Source of the DNA: Nanosyncoccus sp963540965
GTDB lineage: Bacteria; Patescibacteriota; Saccharimonadia; Saccharimonadales; Saccharimonadaceae
DNA length: 64,000 nucleotides
Assembly: GCA_963540965.1 (NCBI GenBank)
Contig: CAUTSA010000003.1
Location: 30,412-94,411, forward strand
Reading direction: 5' to 3'
Shown here: positions 44,812 through 51,582 of the stretch, piece after piece
Layout: every line of letters starts with the position of its first letter
Numbering within the stretch: position 1 is the first letter of the stretch
Notes under the pieces: model-generated
The model's input: the letters and a program-made list of their open reading frames with translations, nothing else
The model's database searches: none
Told to the model about the DNA's origin: nothing
Position numbers and translations under genes: made by a program

Positions 44812-45933
44812 CTATTTCCCCCGAATCTTAAAAGTCTTATTAAATTTTGCTAGAATCTCACTCTGCTCAATCTGTGAGCGAATTAGTGATTCACCCAGTT
44901 TTAACCAAATGTCAGAAATTGCCTTCTTCTTTTCCTTTGGCGTATTCATAAATTCCTTTAGAATTTTAGGACCAAAATGCTTCCATTCACGCATTAATTC
45001 TATCGGATTATTTAGTTCTACTGATGAAAAAATTTCAAACATCCCGTTGATGAAGATTTTTATTTCCTCGCGACTAGCATTTTGCATCCATTGATTGATC
45101 GCACGATTAATCATATTACTGCGTTTTGTCGTTTTCGAGCGAACCAATTTATTGCCCTCAATCTGCCAAGAGTAAATATCGTGTTGATAAACATTCTTCG
45201 CAGTACTATGTATGATTATCAGACCTTCACGGTGTTCAAACAGGCGCCCAATAATTGATTCTTGTGGTACAAAAGTATTAATACGGTCGAGAATTTTAAA
45301 AGAACCCAAGTCTTGTTCGACCAAGTCTTTACGGATCCCTGGCCCATCATAGTTATAAACAGCCTGGATTCTTTTTTGAATATGGTCCGCGGCATGAATG
45401 GCGGCAAAGATTGAAACGTGCCCGCCCTTAGAGTGTCCGCCTAGGTATAACTTCTTCCAAAAGAACTTGAGGCTGATTTTTTTAAGATATTCAAGCGCTT
45501 CGATCTGGGCAGGAATATTATCAAGGAATGCTAAATTGAAGTCTTCCTTCCAACCAGTCAGGGAACTATCAGTCCCATAAAAGGAAAGATATGCTCGTTG
45601 AAGATTCAAGTGAATAGTAACGGCAGAAAACTGTTTTTCGAGTGCCTTGTCGTTATGGCACACGAAATTACTGATGCGCATTTTGTTAAAACGCCTTGAC
45701 TGCCCAAGCAATTCAATGAGTTTACGGTCATCAGGCCAGCCAAAGGCCGAAGCTGGCAGCTCATGCATTTTATCTGCCACTGATGCAATTGTCTCAAATA
45801 AGCCCAGTTTAATTTTATGGAATGGTAGATAAGAAATTCGGGCCAAAATCAGCTGGTCGGCTTCAGAAAAAGGTGCCTTCTTTGAAATTTTCTGCGCCCC
45901 AGCCACGCTCAAATAATCATTAATATTTGCCAT
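44812..45933 (-). CDS. DUF2974/Mbeg1-like alpha/beta hydrolase
   Basis: INDYLSVAGAQKISKKAPFSEADQLILARISYLPF-type N-terminus (NDYL near residue 4) and LGGHSKGGHVSIFAA, the nucleophile-elbow GxSxG, match the DUF2974 family of predicted lipases/esterases. A later YNYDGPG is also typical of the family. The length is 373 aa. No signal peptide is seen, so the protein is probably cytoplasmic. The substrate is unknown. It lies 6 bp upstream of the Erm-like gene on the same strand and is probably cotranscribed. Confidence 0.8.
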   Translation of the reverse strand: MANINDYLSVAGAQKISKKAPFSEADQLILARISYLPFHKIKLGLFETIASVADKMHELPASAFGWPDDRKLIELLGQSRRFNKMRISNFVCHNDKALEKQFSAVTIHLNLQRAYLSFYGTDSSLTGWKEDFNLAFLDNIPAQIEALEYLKKISLKFFWKKLYLGGHSKGGHVSIFAAIHAADHIQKRIQAVYNYDGPGIRKDLVEQDLGSFKILDRINTFVPQESIIGRLFEHREGLIIIHSTAKNVYQHDIYSWQIEGNKLVRSKTTKRSNMINRAINQWMQNASREEIKIFINGMFEIFSSVELNNPIELMREWKHFGPKILKEFMNTPKEKKKAISDIWLKLGESLIRSQIEQSEILAKFNKTFKIRGK

Positions 45934-46014
45934 AAATAATATTTATATTATATCATTAACCGCTATTCATAAGAAATCACCCTAATCTAGGGCGGCTTAA
46001 GAAGACATAAAAAA

Positions 46015-46090
46015 TGGTGGTTCCGACTGGACTTGAACCAGTGACACAAGGCTCTTCAGGCCTCTGCTCTACCAACTGAGCTACAGAACC
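46015..46090 (-). tRNA. tRNA-Phe (anticodon GAA)
   Basis: This is a 76-nt tRNA with encoded CCA. The acceptor is GGTTCTG/CGGAACC, the D arm GCTCAGTTGGTAGAGC, the anticodon loop CTGAAGA and the T loop GGTTCAAGTCC. The only tRNA-Phe in view, while PheST lies 20 kb away. Confidence 0.96.
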
Positions 46091-46134
46091 ACTTTAATTT
46101 AGTATATCATATAGTGTGCTATAATCAAGACATT

Positions 46135-47433
46135 ATGAAAAGAATCAATACATCTGCAATTTCTGGGATGCAGGAGCTTTTGCCCGACGCCCAGATCGTT
46201 TTTAACACTATCAAAGACCAAATTGCCAAGATGTATCATCTTCATGGTTATCAATACATCGAAACTCCAATTATTGATCGTACCGAAATTCTACTGGCGA
46301 AGGCTGGCGGCGATACCGAAAAACAGATTTATAAGGTTGTAAAGACCGCAGAGACCGCCGATGACGCTGATCAGGCACTTCGCTTTGATCACACCGTGCC
46401 ACTCGCTCGCTACGTTGTGGAACACGAAAGTGAACTCACTTTTCCTTTTAAGGTTACTCAGATTGGCCGTAATTTTCGCGGTGAGCGTCCTCAGAAAGGC
46501 CGTTTTCGTGAGCTCTATCAGCTTGACGTTGATGTGATTGGCCGCAATACTTTATCTATCGCCTATGATGCCGACGTAGTTGAAACCGCCTATGCTGCGC
46601 TCAAGACTTTTATTAAGCCAAAAATGGTTATTCGAGTTAGTAACCGTAAGATTCTATCTGGTTTTCTTGAGGCTCTTGCATTATCCGATCAAACTAATGA
46701 TGTTTTCGACATTATCGATCACGCCGAGAAAGTACCTCTTGAAAAAACGAAAAGTGCTCTCGAGAATCTTGATATTTCTGAAGATAAAATCGAGAAAATT
46801 CTTCAGTTTGTACAAATTAATGGCCCTCGTAATGATTCCATCCTAGCACTAAAGGCCCTTAATCTAGAGAGCCCTCAGTTTGAACAGGGGATTAAAGAGT
46901 TGGATTTTGTTTTGAATCTACTTGAGCAGCGCGGACTTGGCGAATCGGTGATTGCTGATATGTTGATTATTCGTGGCCTCGATTACTATACTGGAACAGT
47001 CTTTGAAACTATTCTCCCTGATTATAGGCAAATCGGTTCGATCTGTTCTGGTGGACGCTACGAAAATCTGGCCAGCAACTACACTGATCAGTCATTCCCA
47101 GGTGTCGGCATTTCAATTGGTCTATCTCGTCTCTTTTATGTCTTACAGAGTAATAATTTGTTAGATAATTTTCAATCTGTACCTATTGATTATGTACTTA
47201 TTCCACTATCTGAATCAGAATATGCTTTTGCCGGAGAAGTCGCAGAGGATTTACGAAGCAAGAACCACAGTGTAGATATTATATATTCTGATAAAAAACT
47301 TGGCGATAAAATGAAATACGCCGGCAAAATTGCTAAATATGTGGGCATAATTGGCGAAAAGGAGGTAGAAGATCGCAAAATTGAATTTAAAAATCTCATA
47401 AATGGCCAAAAAGAATACATTAATTTTCATTAA
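46135..47433 (+). CDS. hisS: Histidyl-tRNA synthetase
   Basis: This class II synthetase has motif 1 YHLHGYQYIETPIIDRTEIL, motif 2 FRGERPQKGRFRELYQLDVD, the HisA box RGLDYYTGTVFE, and motif 3 PGVGISIGLSRLF. A C-terminal anticodon-binding domain is present. Start ATG 46135 is preferred: TATAAT (46120-46125) lies 9 nt upstream, and an earlier in-frame ATG at 46114 overlaps this promoter. Length is 432 aa, normal. Confidence 0.95.
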   Translation: MKRINTSAISGMQELLPDAQIVFNTIKDQIAKMYHLHGYQYIETPIIDRTEILLAKAGGDTEKQIYKVVKTAETADDADQALRFDHTVPLARYVVEHESELTFPFKVTQIGRNFRGERPQKGRFRELYQLDVDVIGRNTLSIAYDADVVETAYAALKTFIKPKMVIRVSNRKILSGFLEALALSDQTNDVFDIIDHAEKVPLEKTKSALENLDISEDKIEKILQFVQINGPRNDSILALKALNLESPQFEQGIKELDFVLNLLEQRGLGESVIADMLIIRGLDYYTGTVFETILPDYRQIGSICSGGRYENLASNYTDQSFPGVGISIGLSRLFYVLQSNNLLDNFQSVPIDYVLIPLSESEYAFAGEVAEDLRSKNHSVDIIYSDKKLGDKMKYAGKIAKYVGIIGEKEVEDRKIEFKNLINGQKEYINFH

Positions 47434-47677
47434 AGAAAGTCAAAAACTGAAAAAACAAAAAAACTATATTCAATTCATCGCTCTGATAGTCTCGTTAATT
47501 AGCCTGCTCTTATCTATTCTTAGTTTAGCGAGTTTTATTTATTTACAAGATCTACATACAAAAACAACAGTTACATCAAGTAATACTGAAACGATACTGT
47601 TGAATAGGGTCAAATGCCTAGAAGGTGACAAGGAAGCTTGCGAGGCGAATAAGCAAGAAAATCATCAAAAAAAATAA
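47402..47677 (+). CDS. Small single-pass membrane protein overlapping hisS
   Basis: This 91-aa protein has a basic N-terminus, one long hydrophobic helix (about residues 23-47) and a hydrophilic tail with CLEGDKEACEA (two Cys). The ATG lies inside the last codons of hisS (32-bp overlap) with no clear Shine-Dalgarno, consistent with coupling. A terminator follows. Function unknown. Confidence 0.5.
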   Translation: MAKKNTLIFIKESQKLKKQKNYIQFIALIVSLISLLLSILSLASFIYLQDLHTKTTVTSSNTETILLNRVKCLEGDKEACEANKQENHQKK

Positions 47678-47696
47678 CGCAAAAGATTCATCAGCT

Positions 47697-47728
47697 AAAA
47701 ATAAACGGCATTTGTCGTTTATTTTTTT
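47697..47728 (+). terminator. Intrinsic terminator after the hisS unit
   Basis: AAAAATAAACG (47697-47707) pairs with CGTTTATTTTT (47716-47726), followed by Ts; the loop is 8 nt. Confidence 0.8.
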
Positions 47729-47753
47729 AGCACAAAAAACAATTCAACTCTGT

Positions 47754-47801
47754 AAAACCGAACAAAAACACAAAACCGAACACTAAAACCGAAACCCGAA
47801 C
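47754..47801. repeat. Short direct repeats AAAACCGAAC
   Basis: AAAACCGAAC occurs at 47754-47763 and 47772-47781. Degenerate copies follow at 47785-47793 and 47795-47801. The tract lies between the hisS terminator and the promoter of the small RNA. No gene is supported here on either strand; it could be a protein-binding site or simple low-complexity sequence. Confidence 0.5.
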
Positions 47802-47890
47802 AATTATAGTCATATCGCAAAACCATAAAAAAAGAAAAAAGCAACTGAAAATAAACAACTATTATAATATAAAATTCGTAAAAAACAAGG

Positions 47891-47918
47891 TTGACGAATA
47901 ATCCACTCATGCTAAACT
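47891..47918 (+). promoter_or_regulatory. Promoter of the candidate small RNA
   Basis: TTGACG (47891-47896), 16 bp, TAAACT (47913-47918); TATATA overlaps just downstream. The predicted start is about 47925, right at the first base-paired stem of the RNA. Confidence 0.6.
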
Positions 47919-47925
47919 ATATATA

Positions 47926-48080
47926 GAACTTGGGCGAAGTTGAGAGACGCCGAAGTTCAAAGGGTGGAGTGTGAAGTAATTTGGCTAGATTGCTTGCATC
48001 TTTCAGGCAGGTCTAGGAATAAGAGATTCTACCCAAAATTACAGAGTAATTAAAAATACACCCGCAAGGTGTATTTTTTT
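47926..48080 (+). ncRNA. Candidate structured small RNA, class unknown
   Basis: An approximately 150-nt stretch has its own promoter and terminator and no ORF. Hairpin 1: GAACTT-G-GGCG (47926-47936) pairs with CGCC-G-AAGTTC (47948-47958). Domain 2: GTAATTTGG (47976-47984) pairs with CCCAAAATTAC (48032-48042). It encloses a bulged hairpin (CTAGA-TTG-CTTGC with GCAGG-TCTAG, 47985-48016) and a small GAAT/ATTC hairpin (48017-48029). The terminator is AAATACACC/GGTGTATTT (48054-48076) with Ts. It does not show the SRP RNA tetraloop, tmRNA ends or RNase P core. Three tRNA genes follow. Confidence 0.6.
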
Positions 48081-48110
48081 ATTTCTTTCTATGCTAAAAT
48101 TAAGCCATGG

Positions 48111-48184
48111 CACTGTGGCGGAGTGGTTACGCAGCGGTCTGCAAAACCGTGTACACCGGTTCAATTCCGGTCGGTGCCTCCAAA
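48111..48184 (+). tRNA. tRNA-Cys (anticodon GCA)
   Basis: This is a 74-nt tRNA with encoded CCA. The acceptor is GGCACTG/CGGTGCC, the anticodon loop CTGCAAA and the T loop GGTTCAATTCC. Confidence 0.95.
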
Positions 48185-48249
48185 ATCAGACTGACGATCA
48201 CATTCTTTATTCTAGAAAAACCAGTCAGCCTGTAATATAATAAAAATAT

Positions 48250-48334
48250 GCCCGAATGGCGGAATTGGTATACGCGTTCGACTTAAAATCGAATGGAGAA
48301 ATCCATATGGGTTCAAGTCCCATTTCGGGCACCA
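48250..48334 (+). tRNA. tRNA-Leu (anticodon TAA)
   Basis: This is an 85-nt class II tRNA with encoded CCA. The acceptor is GCCCGAA/TTCGGGC, the anticodon loop is CTTAAAA between TTCGA and TCGAA, and there is a long variable arm. It reads UUA/UUG codons. Confidence 0.95.
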
Positions 48335-48348
48335 GCCTTTTTGAACTT

Positions 48349-48370
48349 CGCTCCTTGAGCGATTTTTTTT
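48349..48370 (+). terminator. Terminator after tRNA-Leu(UAA)
   Basis: CGCTC, loop CTT, GAGCG and then a run of eight Ts after one A. Confidence 0.75.
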
Positions 48371-48507
48371 ATTCAAAATTATCATATTGACGCCCCAGGC
48401 AACCCCGGCTACTTTACTCAGAAATAATTGTTCAGAACTGTTTAGGTTATAAAAAATTTAAAAAACCCTTGAATTTAAAATAAAATTCATCTATAATCTA
48501 AACAGAT

Positions 48508-48584
48508 GCGAGCTTAGCTCAGTTGTTTAGAGCGCTTCCTTGCCAAGGAAGAGGTCGAGAGTTAGAGTCTCTTAGCTCGCACCA
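48508..48584 (+). tRNA. tRNA-Gly (anticodon GCC)
   Basis: This is a 77-nt tRNA with encoded CCA. The acceptor is GCGAGCT/AGCTCGC and the anticodon loop TTGCCAA lies between CTTCC and GGAAG. TATAAT at about 48492-48497 is its promoter. The phage-like region starts after it, so this gene is a plausible integration target. Confidence 0.95.
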
Positions 48585-48601
48585 TAATTTGATTACTTGA
48601 T

Positions 48602-48656
48602 ACACCTTTCGGGGTGTTTTTTATTTCTGGATCAGGGTATTACGCCCTGATTTTTT
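48602..48656 (+). terminator. Tandem terminators after tRNA-Gly
   Basis: The first is ACACC (48602-48606) with GGTGT (48613-48617) plus Ts. The second is ATCAGGG (48631-48637), a 7-nt loop, CCCTGAT (48645-48651) plus Ts. Together they insulate the tRNA cluster from the phage region. Confidence 0.75.
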
Positions 48657-48863
48657 CTTTTGTTGGGGATTAAAGTGCATAAATTTTAATTTCCATAGAA
48701 CAAAAAACGACTATGGTACGCCTAGTTTTAGAAATTTAAAAACTCGGAATATAACAAAATTAAACAACTTCGGGTAAGTTTGGGGCTTTCAACCCTCAGA
48801 CAGAACGGGCAGTTTTTGTAGTTCCTCATAATTTCGATTTTAATGTACGAGAAAATCCTAACA

Positions 48864-48882
48864 AATTTCTACTATTGTAGAT
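48864..48882 (+). repeat. Solitary Cas12a (type V-A) CRISPR-repeat-like sequence
   Basis: AATTTCTACTATTGTAGAT has the conserved 3' half of Cas12a direct repeats: the AATT lead, the 5-bp stem TCTAC (48868-48872) / GTAGA (48877-48881), loop TATT and the closing T. I found only one copy and no cas gene in the window. It points in the direction of the phage early genes and lies 43 bp before the first small ORF. GTAGAT (48877-48882) can alternatively pair with ATCTAC (48899-48904), so a different local hairpin is possible. Processing or function is not shown. Confidence 0.6.
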
Positions 48883-48925
48883 AAAATGAGAGCCTCAAAT
48901 CTACCTGAAGTTTTAAAGGAGAAAA

Positions 48926-48997
48926 ATGAGTATACATATTGAACAATCGGGGAATCCTAAAATTGTAAGGGTTAGGATCTTGAGGAGAAAAAAATAA
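48926..48997 (+). CDS. Phage small basic peptide, 23 aa
   Basis: MSIHIEQSGNPKIVRVRIL with a basic RRKK end follows AAAGGAG at good spacing. Its TAA is directly followed by the ATG of the next gene. It may be a leader peptide or a tiny phage protein; it is supported only by the ribosome-binding site and tight packing. Confidence 0.45.
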   Translation: MSIHIEQSGNPKIVRVRILRRKK

Positions 48998-49672
48998 ATG
49001 TTAAACTCCGTCAAAGTATCTAAAATCGAAAAAACATTTACAGATAAAAAAACTAATGAAGTTAAAAAGATTTGTATAGATTATGCAAAAGTGACCGATA
49101 GGCTAGAGGCTTTTAGAACCAATCACCCAAATTCTAAGATTTTAACGAGCTATAAAAATGAGAACAACAAGGTAGTTTTTAAGGCTTTCTTATGGAGGGA
49201 TAAAACAGAAGTTATTCAGTCATTGGCTAATGGGATATCTAAAGAGCTAATCTACTTAACAGCAGACGCAGAAGCAACAGCTCAAAAGACAATAACCAAT
49301 GATAAAGACTTTGAAAAACTCGAAACTATGGCTATAGGTAGAGCCTTATCTAATCTTGGATATTCATCTACGGGTAATATCGCTGAGAGTACGATAAACG
49401 AACTAAATAAATATAAAGATGAACTATACCAGGATTCAGTTGATAGTGCTATTGATAGATTACAGAATTGTAAGACACTAGATGAACTTAAAGCAAACTA
49501 TCAAGCATTAAATCCAGTGCTTAGGATAGATAAAACAATTAAAGTCATTACGGAAGAAATTAAGAAAAAGCTTAACGTAAAAGCCGTAAATATTTCTAAA
49601 GATAAACAGATTGATTATCCAGATTGGTGGAATGCAGAAATCAACAAAACGATTAATCAAGGAGAAAAATGA
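48998..49672 (+). CDS. Phage ERF/Rad52-like single-strand annealing protein (tentative)
   Basis: This 224-aa protein has DYAKVTDRLEAFRTNHPNSKI, then an oxidised beta-sheet-like stretch with VVFKAFLW. The helix ETMAIGRALSNLGYSSTGNI follows. This order resembles the phage ERF-type annealing protein group, where an (E/A)T.AIGRAL..LGY motif follows the beta sheet. It would anneal single strands in phage recombination. The C-terminal 90 residues are helical and end in a small acidic tail. GAGGAG precedes the ATG. Confidence 0.5.
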   Translation: MLNSVKVSKIEKTFTDKKTNEVKKICIDYAKVTDRLEAFRTNHPNSKILTSYKNENNKVVFKAFLWRDKTEVIQSLANGISKELIYLTADAEATAQKTITNDKDFEKLETMAIGRALSNLGYSSTGNIAESTINELNKYKDELYQDSVDSAIDRLQNCKTLDELKANYQALNPVLRIDKTIKVITEEIKKKLNVKAVNISKDKQIDYPDWWNAEINKTINQGEK

Positions 49673-49755
49673 GTAAATTAACACTGCTAAAAACAGAACT
49701 TAACGGGTATATGGTTAAGCTAATTAAGCTTAATGAAGAATATAAGAAAAAATAA
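49669..49755 (+). CDS. Phage small peptide, 28 aa
   Basis: The ATG overlaps the stop of the previous gene (ATGA) with GGAGAAAA just upstream. The product is a short Lys/Leu-rich amphipathic helix (opening MSKLTLLKTELNGYM). Function unknown. Confidence 0.45.
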   Translation: MSKLTLLKTELNGYMVKLIKLNEEYKKK

Positions 49756-49825
49756 TAATGTGGTGCTGGCAAAATACCCCCTTAAGTAAATAGTTAGTTA
49801 AATGTCAATTTTAGACGCAGCCACA

Positions 49826-49940
49826 CTACTATCAGGATCAAGTCGTAGATTCAGGATAGATAAAAAAGTTGAGTACCTTTATGCCTATCTGAGTAGTTAA
49901 ACCCACCCTAACTACTTTTGAGTCAAGGTCCTGATAGTAG
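49826..49940. repeat. Large inverted repeat enclosing a hairpin
   Basis: CTACTATCAGGA (49826-49837) and TCCTGATAGTAG (49929-49940) are perfect 12-bp inverted arms, 91 bp apart. Inside, AGTAGTTA (49892-49899) pairs with TAACTACT (49909-49916). No ORF fits between 49756 and 49961. It could be a structured RNA, a cruciform or a replication/regulatory site. Confidence 0.6.
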
Positions 49941-49961
49941 ATTTAGGGATATGAAGACAAA

Positions 49962-50177
49962 ATGAAAAGAAATCAAGTAAAACCGCCACTCCCAACTAGC
50001 TACATAATTCGTTATGTCGGGCTAGATGGAATAAAGCACGAAAAACAGCATAAGAATCTTGGCGAGATATTAAAAACAAAAAGATATCTTATGAAGCAAG
50101 GCGTTACGGACTTAGATGTGTCTGTAATATTACCCAGTAAGTCAAGTGGATCAGATATGTTCCCAGTTAGTTATTAA
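49962..50177 (+). CDS. Phage hypothetical protein, 71 aa
   Basis: This small basic protein (YIIRYVGLDGIKHEKQHKNL near the start) is predicted to mix short strands and one helix. The ribosome-binding site is weak. Function unknown; it is placed by its position in the early gene row. Confidence 0.5.
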   Translation: MKRNQVKPPLPTSYIIRYVGLDGIKHEKQHKNLGEILKTKRYLMKQGVTDLDVSVILPSKSSGSDMFPVSY

Positions 50178-50187
50178 GGAGAATTAT

Positions 50188-50436
50188 ATGGATGTCGACA
50201 AAACTAAATACATAGTTATAAACGAATCAGTAATAGGTTCAATTATTAAAGATATAGTTACATTTTCAATGTTTGCTGGCCTACTTCTATTTAATCACTG
50301 GTTTTTAGGTGGATCTACGGTCGTAGACGTTATGTTCATTATTTTAACTCTAGGATTTCTCACTGGAAAACATAGCAAAACTCGTTTTGAGGGAACAAAA
50401 GAAGAAGTGATTAAATTTTTAACTAAGGAAAAATGA
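50188..50436 (+). CDS. Phage small membrane protein, 82 aa
   Basis: The ATG at 50188 follows AAGGAG, better than an earlier in-frame ATG inside the previous gene. Two hydrophobic segments (about residues 25-40 and 46-62) are followed by a basic tail. Function unknown. Confidence 0.6.
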   Translation: MDVDKTKYIVINESVIGSIIKDIVTFSMFAGLLLFNHWFLGGSTVVDVMFIILTLGFLTGKHSKTRFEGTKEEVIKFLTKEK

Positions 50437-50437
50437 A

Positions 50438-51007
50438 ATGAAACGATACAAACTTAAAAAAGATTTACCAACTTTCAAGGCTGGTGATGAATTCTATCTA
50501 GATAGCAATAATAATCTTTACCATAACTGGTCAGAGGTTATGGCTTACAATCATAAGACTCTTGAGAAGTTCCCAAACATTCTCAAAGACTGGTTCGAGG
50601 AAATACATGAGTGCAAAAGGCGTAGAGCAGAATATAGAGGGCCTTATTACTATGTTAATAGCCTTGGAATAATATCTTCCGATAACGATTATAGAGATAC
50701 TGAAGATGATCATCTTTATAGTATTGGTAACTACGGATTAACCAAAGAAGAACTTGAGTCTAAACTTAAATATGATATTGCTCGCAAGACGCTCCTAGAC
50801 GATGCCGAGGGCGGGAAGTATTCTTATGGTGAAGAGAATTGGTGTACCTATTATAGTAAATGTACTCAGGAGTGGACGGGCTTCGACAATGATATATATT
50901 ATCCAGGAATGATTTATTTCAGAACAGGAGAAGCACTTCGAAAATCCCTCGAAGAACACAAAGAACAGTGGCAGATCGTGTGTAAATACGAGATGGGGGA
51001 GATGTAA
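50438..51007 (+). CDS. Phage protein with short 'KAGDEF' N-terminal module, 189 aa
   Basis: The start KRYKLKKDLPTFKAGDEFYL ... FPNILKDWFEEI resembles a short module common in phage and ICE hypothetical proteins. The middle part (YYYVNSLGIISSDNDYRD...IGNYGLTKEELE) resembles another common phage phrase ending in a 'GN.f.T.eEAe'-like helix. The C-terminal half is acidic/aromatic. No enzymatic motif is seen. Confidence 0.6.
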   Translation: MKRYKLKKDLPTFKAGDEFYLDSNNNLYHNWSEVMAYNHKTLEKFPNILKDWFEEIHECKRRRAEYRGPYYYVNSLGIISSDNDYRDTEDDHLYSIGNYGLTKEELESKLKYDIARKTLLDDAEGGKYSYGEENWCTYYSKCTQEWTGFDNDIYYPGMIYFRTGEALRKSLEEHKEQWQIVCKYEMGEM

Positions 51008-51021
51008 TCAGAAGAGGTATA

Positions 51022-51141
51022 TTGAAACCAAAATCTGCCTATAACAAATTTTCAAAAGTAGAAGAACACGCAAAATGGGCGATCAGAAAAAGAATATTAT
51101 TAAAAATTAAAGCCTTCATGAAAGCGAGAGCAAAAAAATGA
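51022..51141 (+). CDS. Phage small basic protein, 39 aa, TTG start
   Basis: AGAGG lies 5 nt before a TTG that opens a Lys/Arg-rich peptide ending KARAKK. The stop overlaps the next ATG (ATGA), matching the local packing style. It could be a nucleic-acid-binding peptide. Confidence 0.4.
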   Translation: MKPKSAYNKFSKVEEHAKWAIRKRILLKIKAFMKARAKK

Positions 51142-51368
51142 CTAAGATGGTAAGAATAACGCGAGATTTTGAATATTTCGATGGAGTTATTGACAATGGA
51201 TATCAGGAGTTAGAACTTACTAAAGAAGAATGGGATAGTATGGAAGAATACGAACGCAAAGAGCGGTTTGAAGAGTGTTCCTATATTGTAGGAGAAAAAT
51301 ACCCATATGACGTCCATGAATTCAGAATTGGCGATAATGAAATGGAAATTGAGGAGTTTGAAGAGTAA
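51138..51368 (+). CDS. Phage acidic protein, 76 aa
   Basis: Strongly acidic throughout (many Glu/Asp, ending EFEE), with predicted mixed strands. It follows a basic mini-protein by an ATGA overlap. Function unknown; an acidic DNA-mimic role is possible but only a guess. Confidence 0.5.
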   Translation: MTKMVRITRDFEYFDGVIDNGYQELELTKEEWDSMEEYERKERFEECSYIVGEKYPYDVHEFRIGDNEMEIEEFEE

Positions 51369-51372
51369 ATAA

Positions 51373-51582
51373 ATGGAAATTTTAAGCATAATGTCCACAG
51401 TAGTAATCATAATAACTTCAGTGATACTAGTAGTGAACTTAATCTTAATAACTATATCCCTTTGGGGATTATGGCGAATAGACAGGCTGAGATATAAGAT
51501 CTCTAAACTAAGATTTAGAATCGATAAAATTATAGAAGAAGAATTTAGAAGAAATAGTAAAGCTAAAAGGGAGAAAGATTAA
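51373..51582 (+). CDS. Phage small membrane protein, 69 aa
   Basis: One long hydrophobic helix (about residues 5-32) is followed by a basic, probably cytoplasmic, helical tail. It shares its last base with the next ATG. Function unknown. Confidence 0.5.
   Translation: MEILSIMSTVVIIITSVILVVNLILITISLWGLWRIDRLRYKISKLRFRIDKIIEEEFRRNSKAKREKD

Noticed and set aside
47719..47910. Leftward 63-codon ORF over the AAAACCGAAC repeats
   Set aside because: No ribosome-binding site, Phe/Val/Tyr-rich translation from low-complexity DNA, and it overlaps the hisS-side terminator and the small RNA promoter.
48841..48910. A CRISPR array
   Set aside because: Only one repeat unit is present; no second copy at spacer distance on either side and no cas gene nearby.
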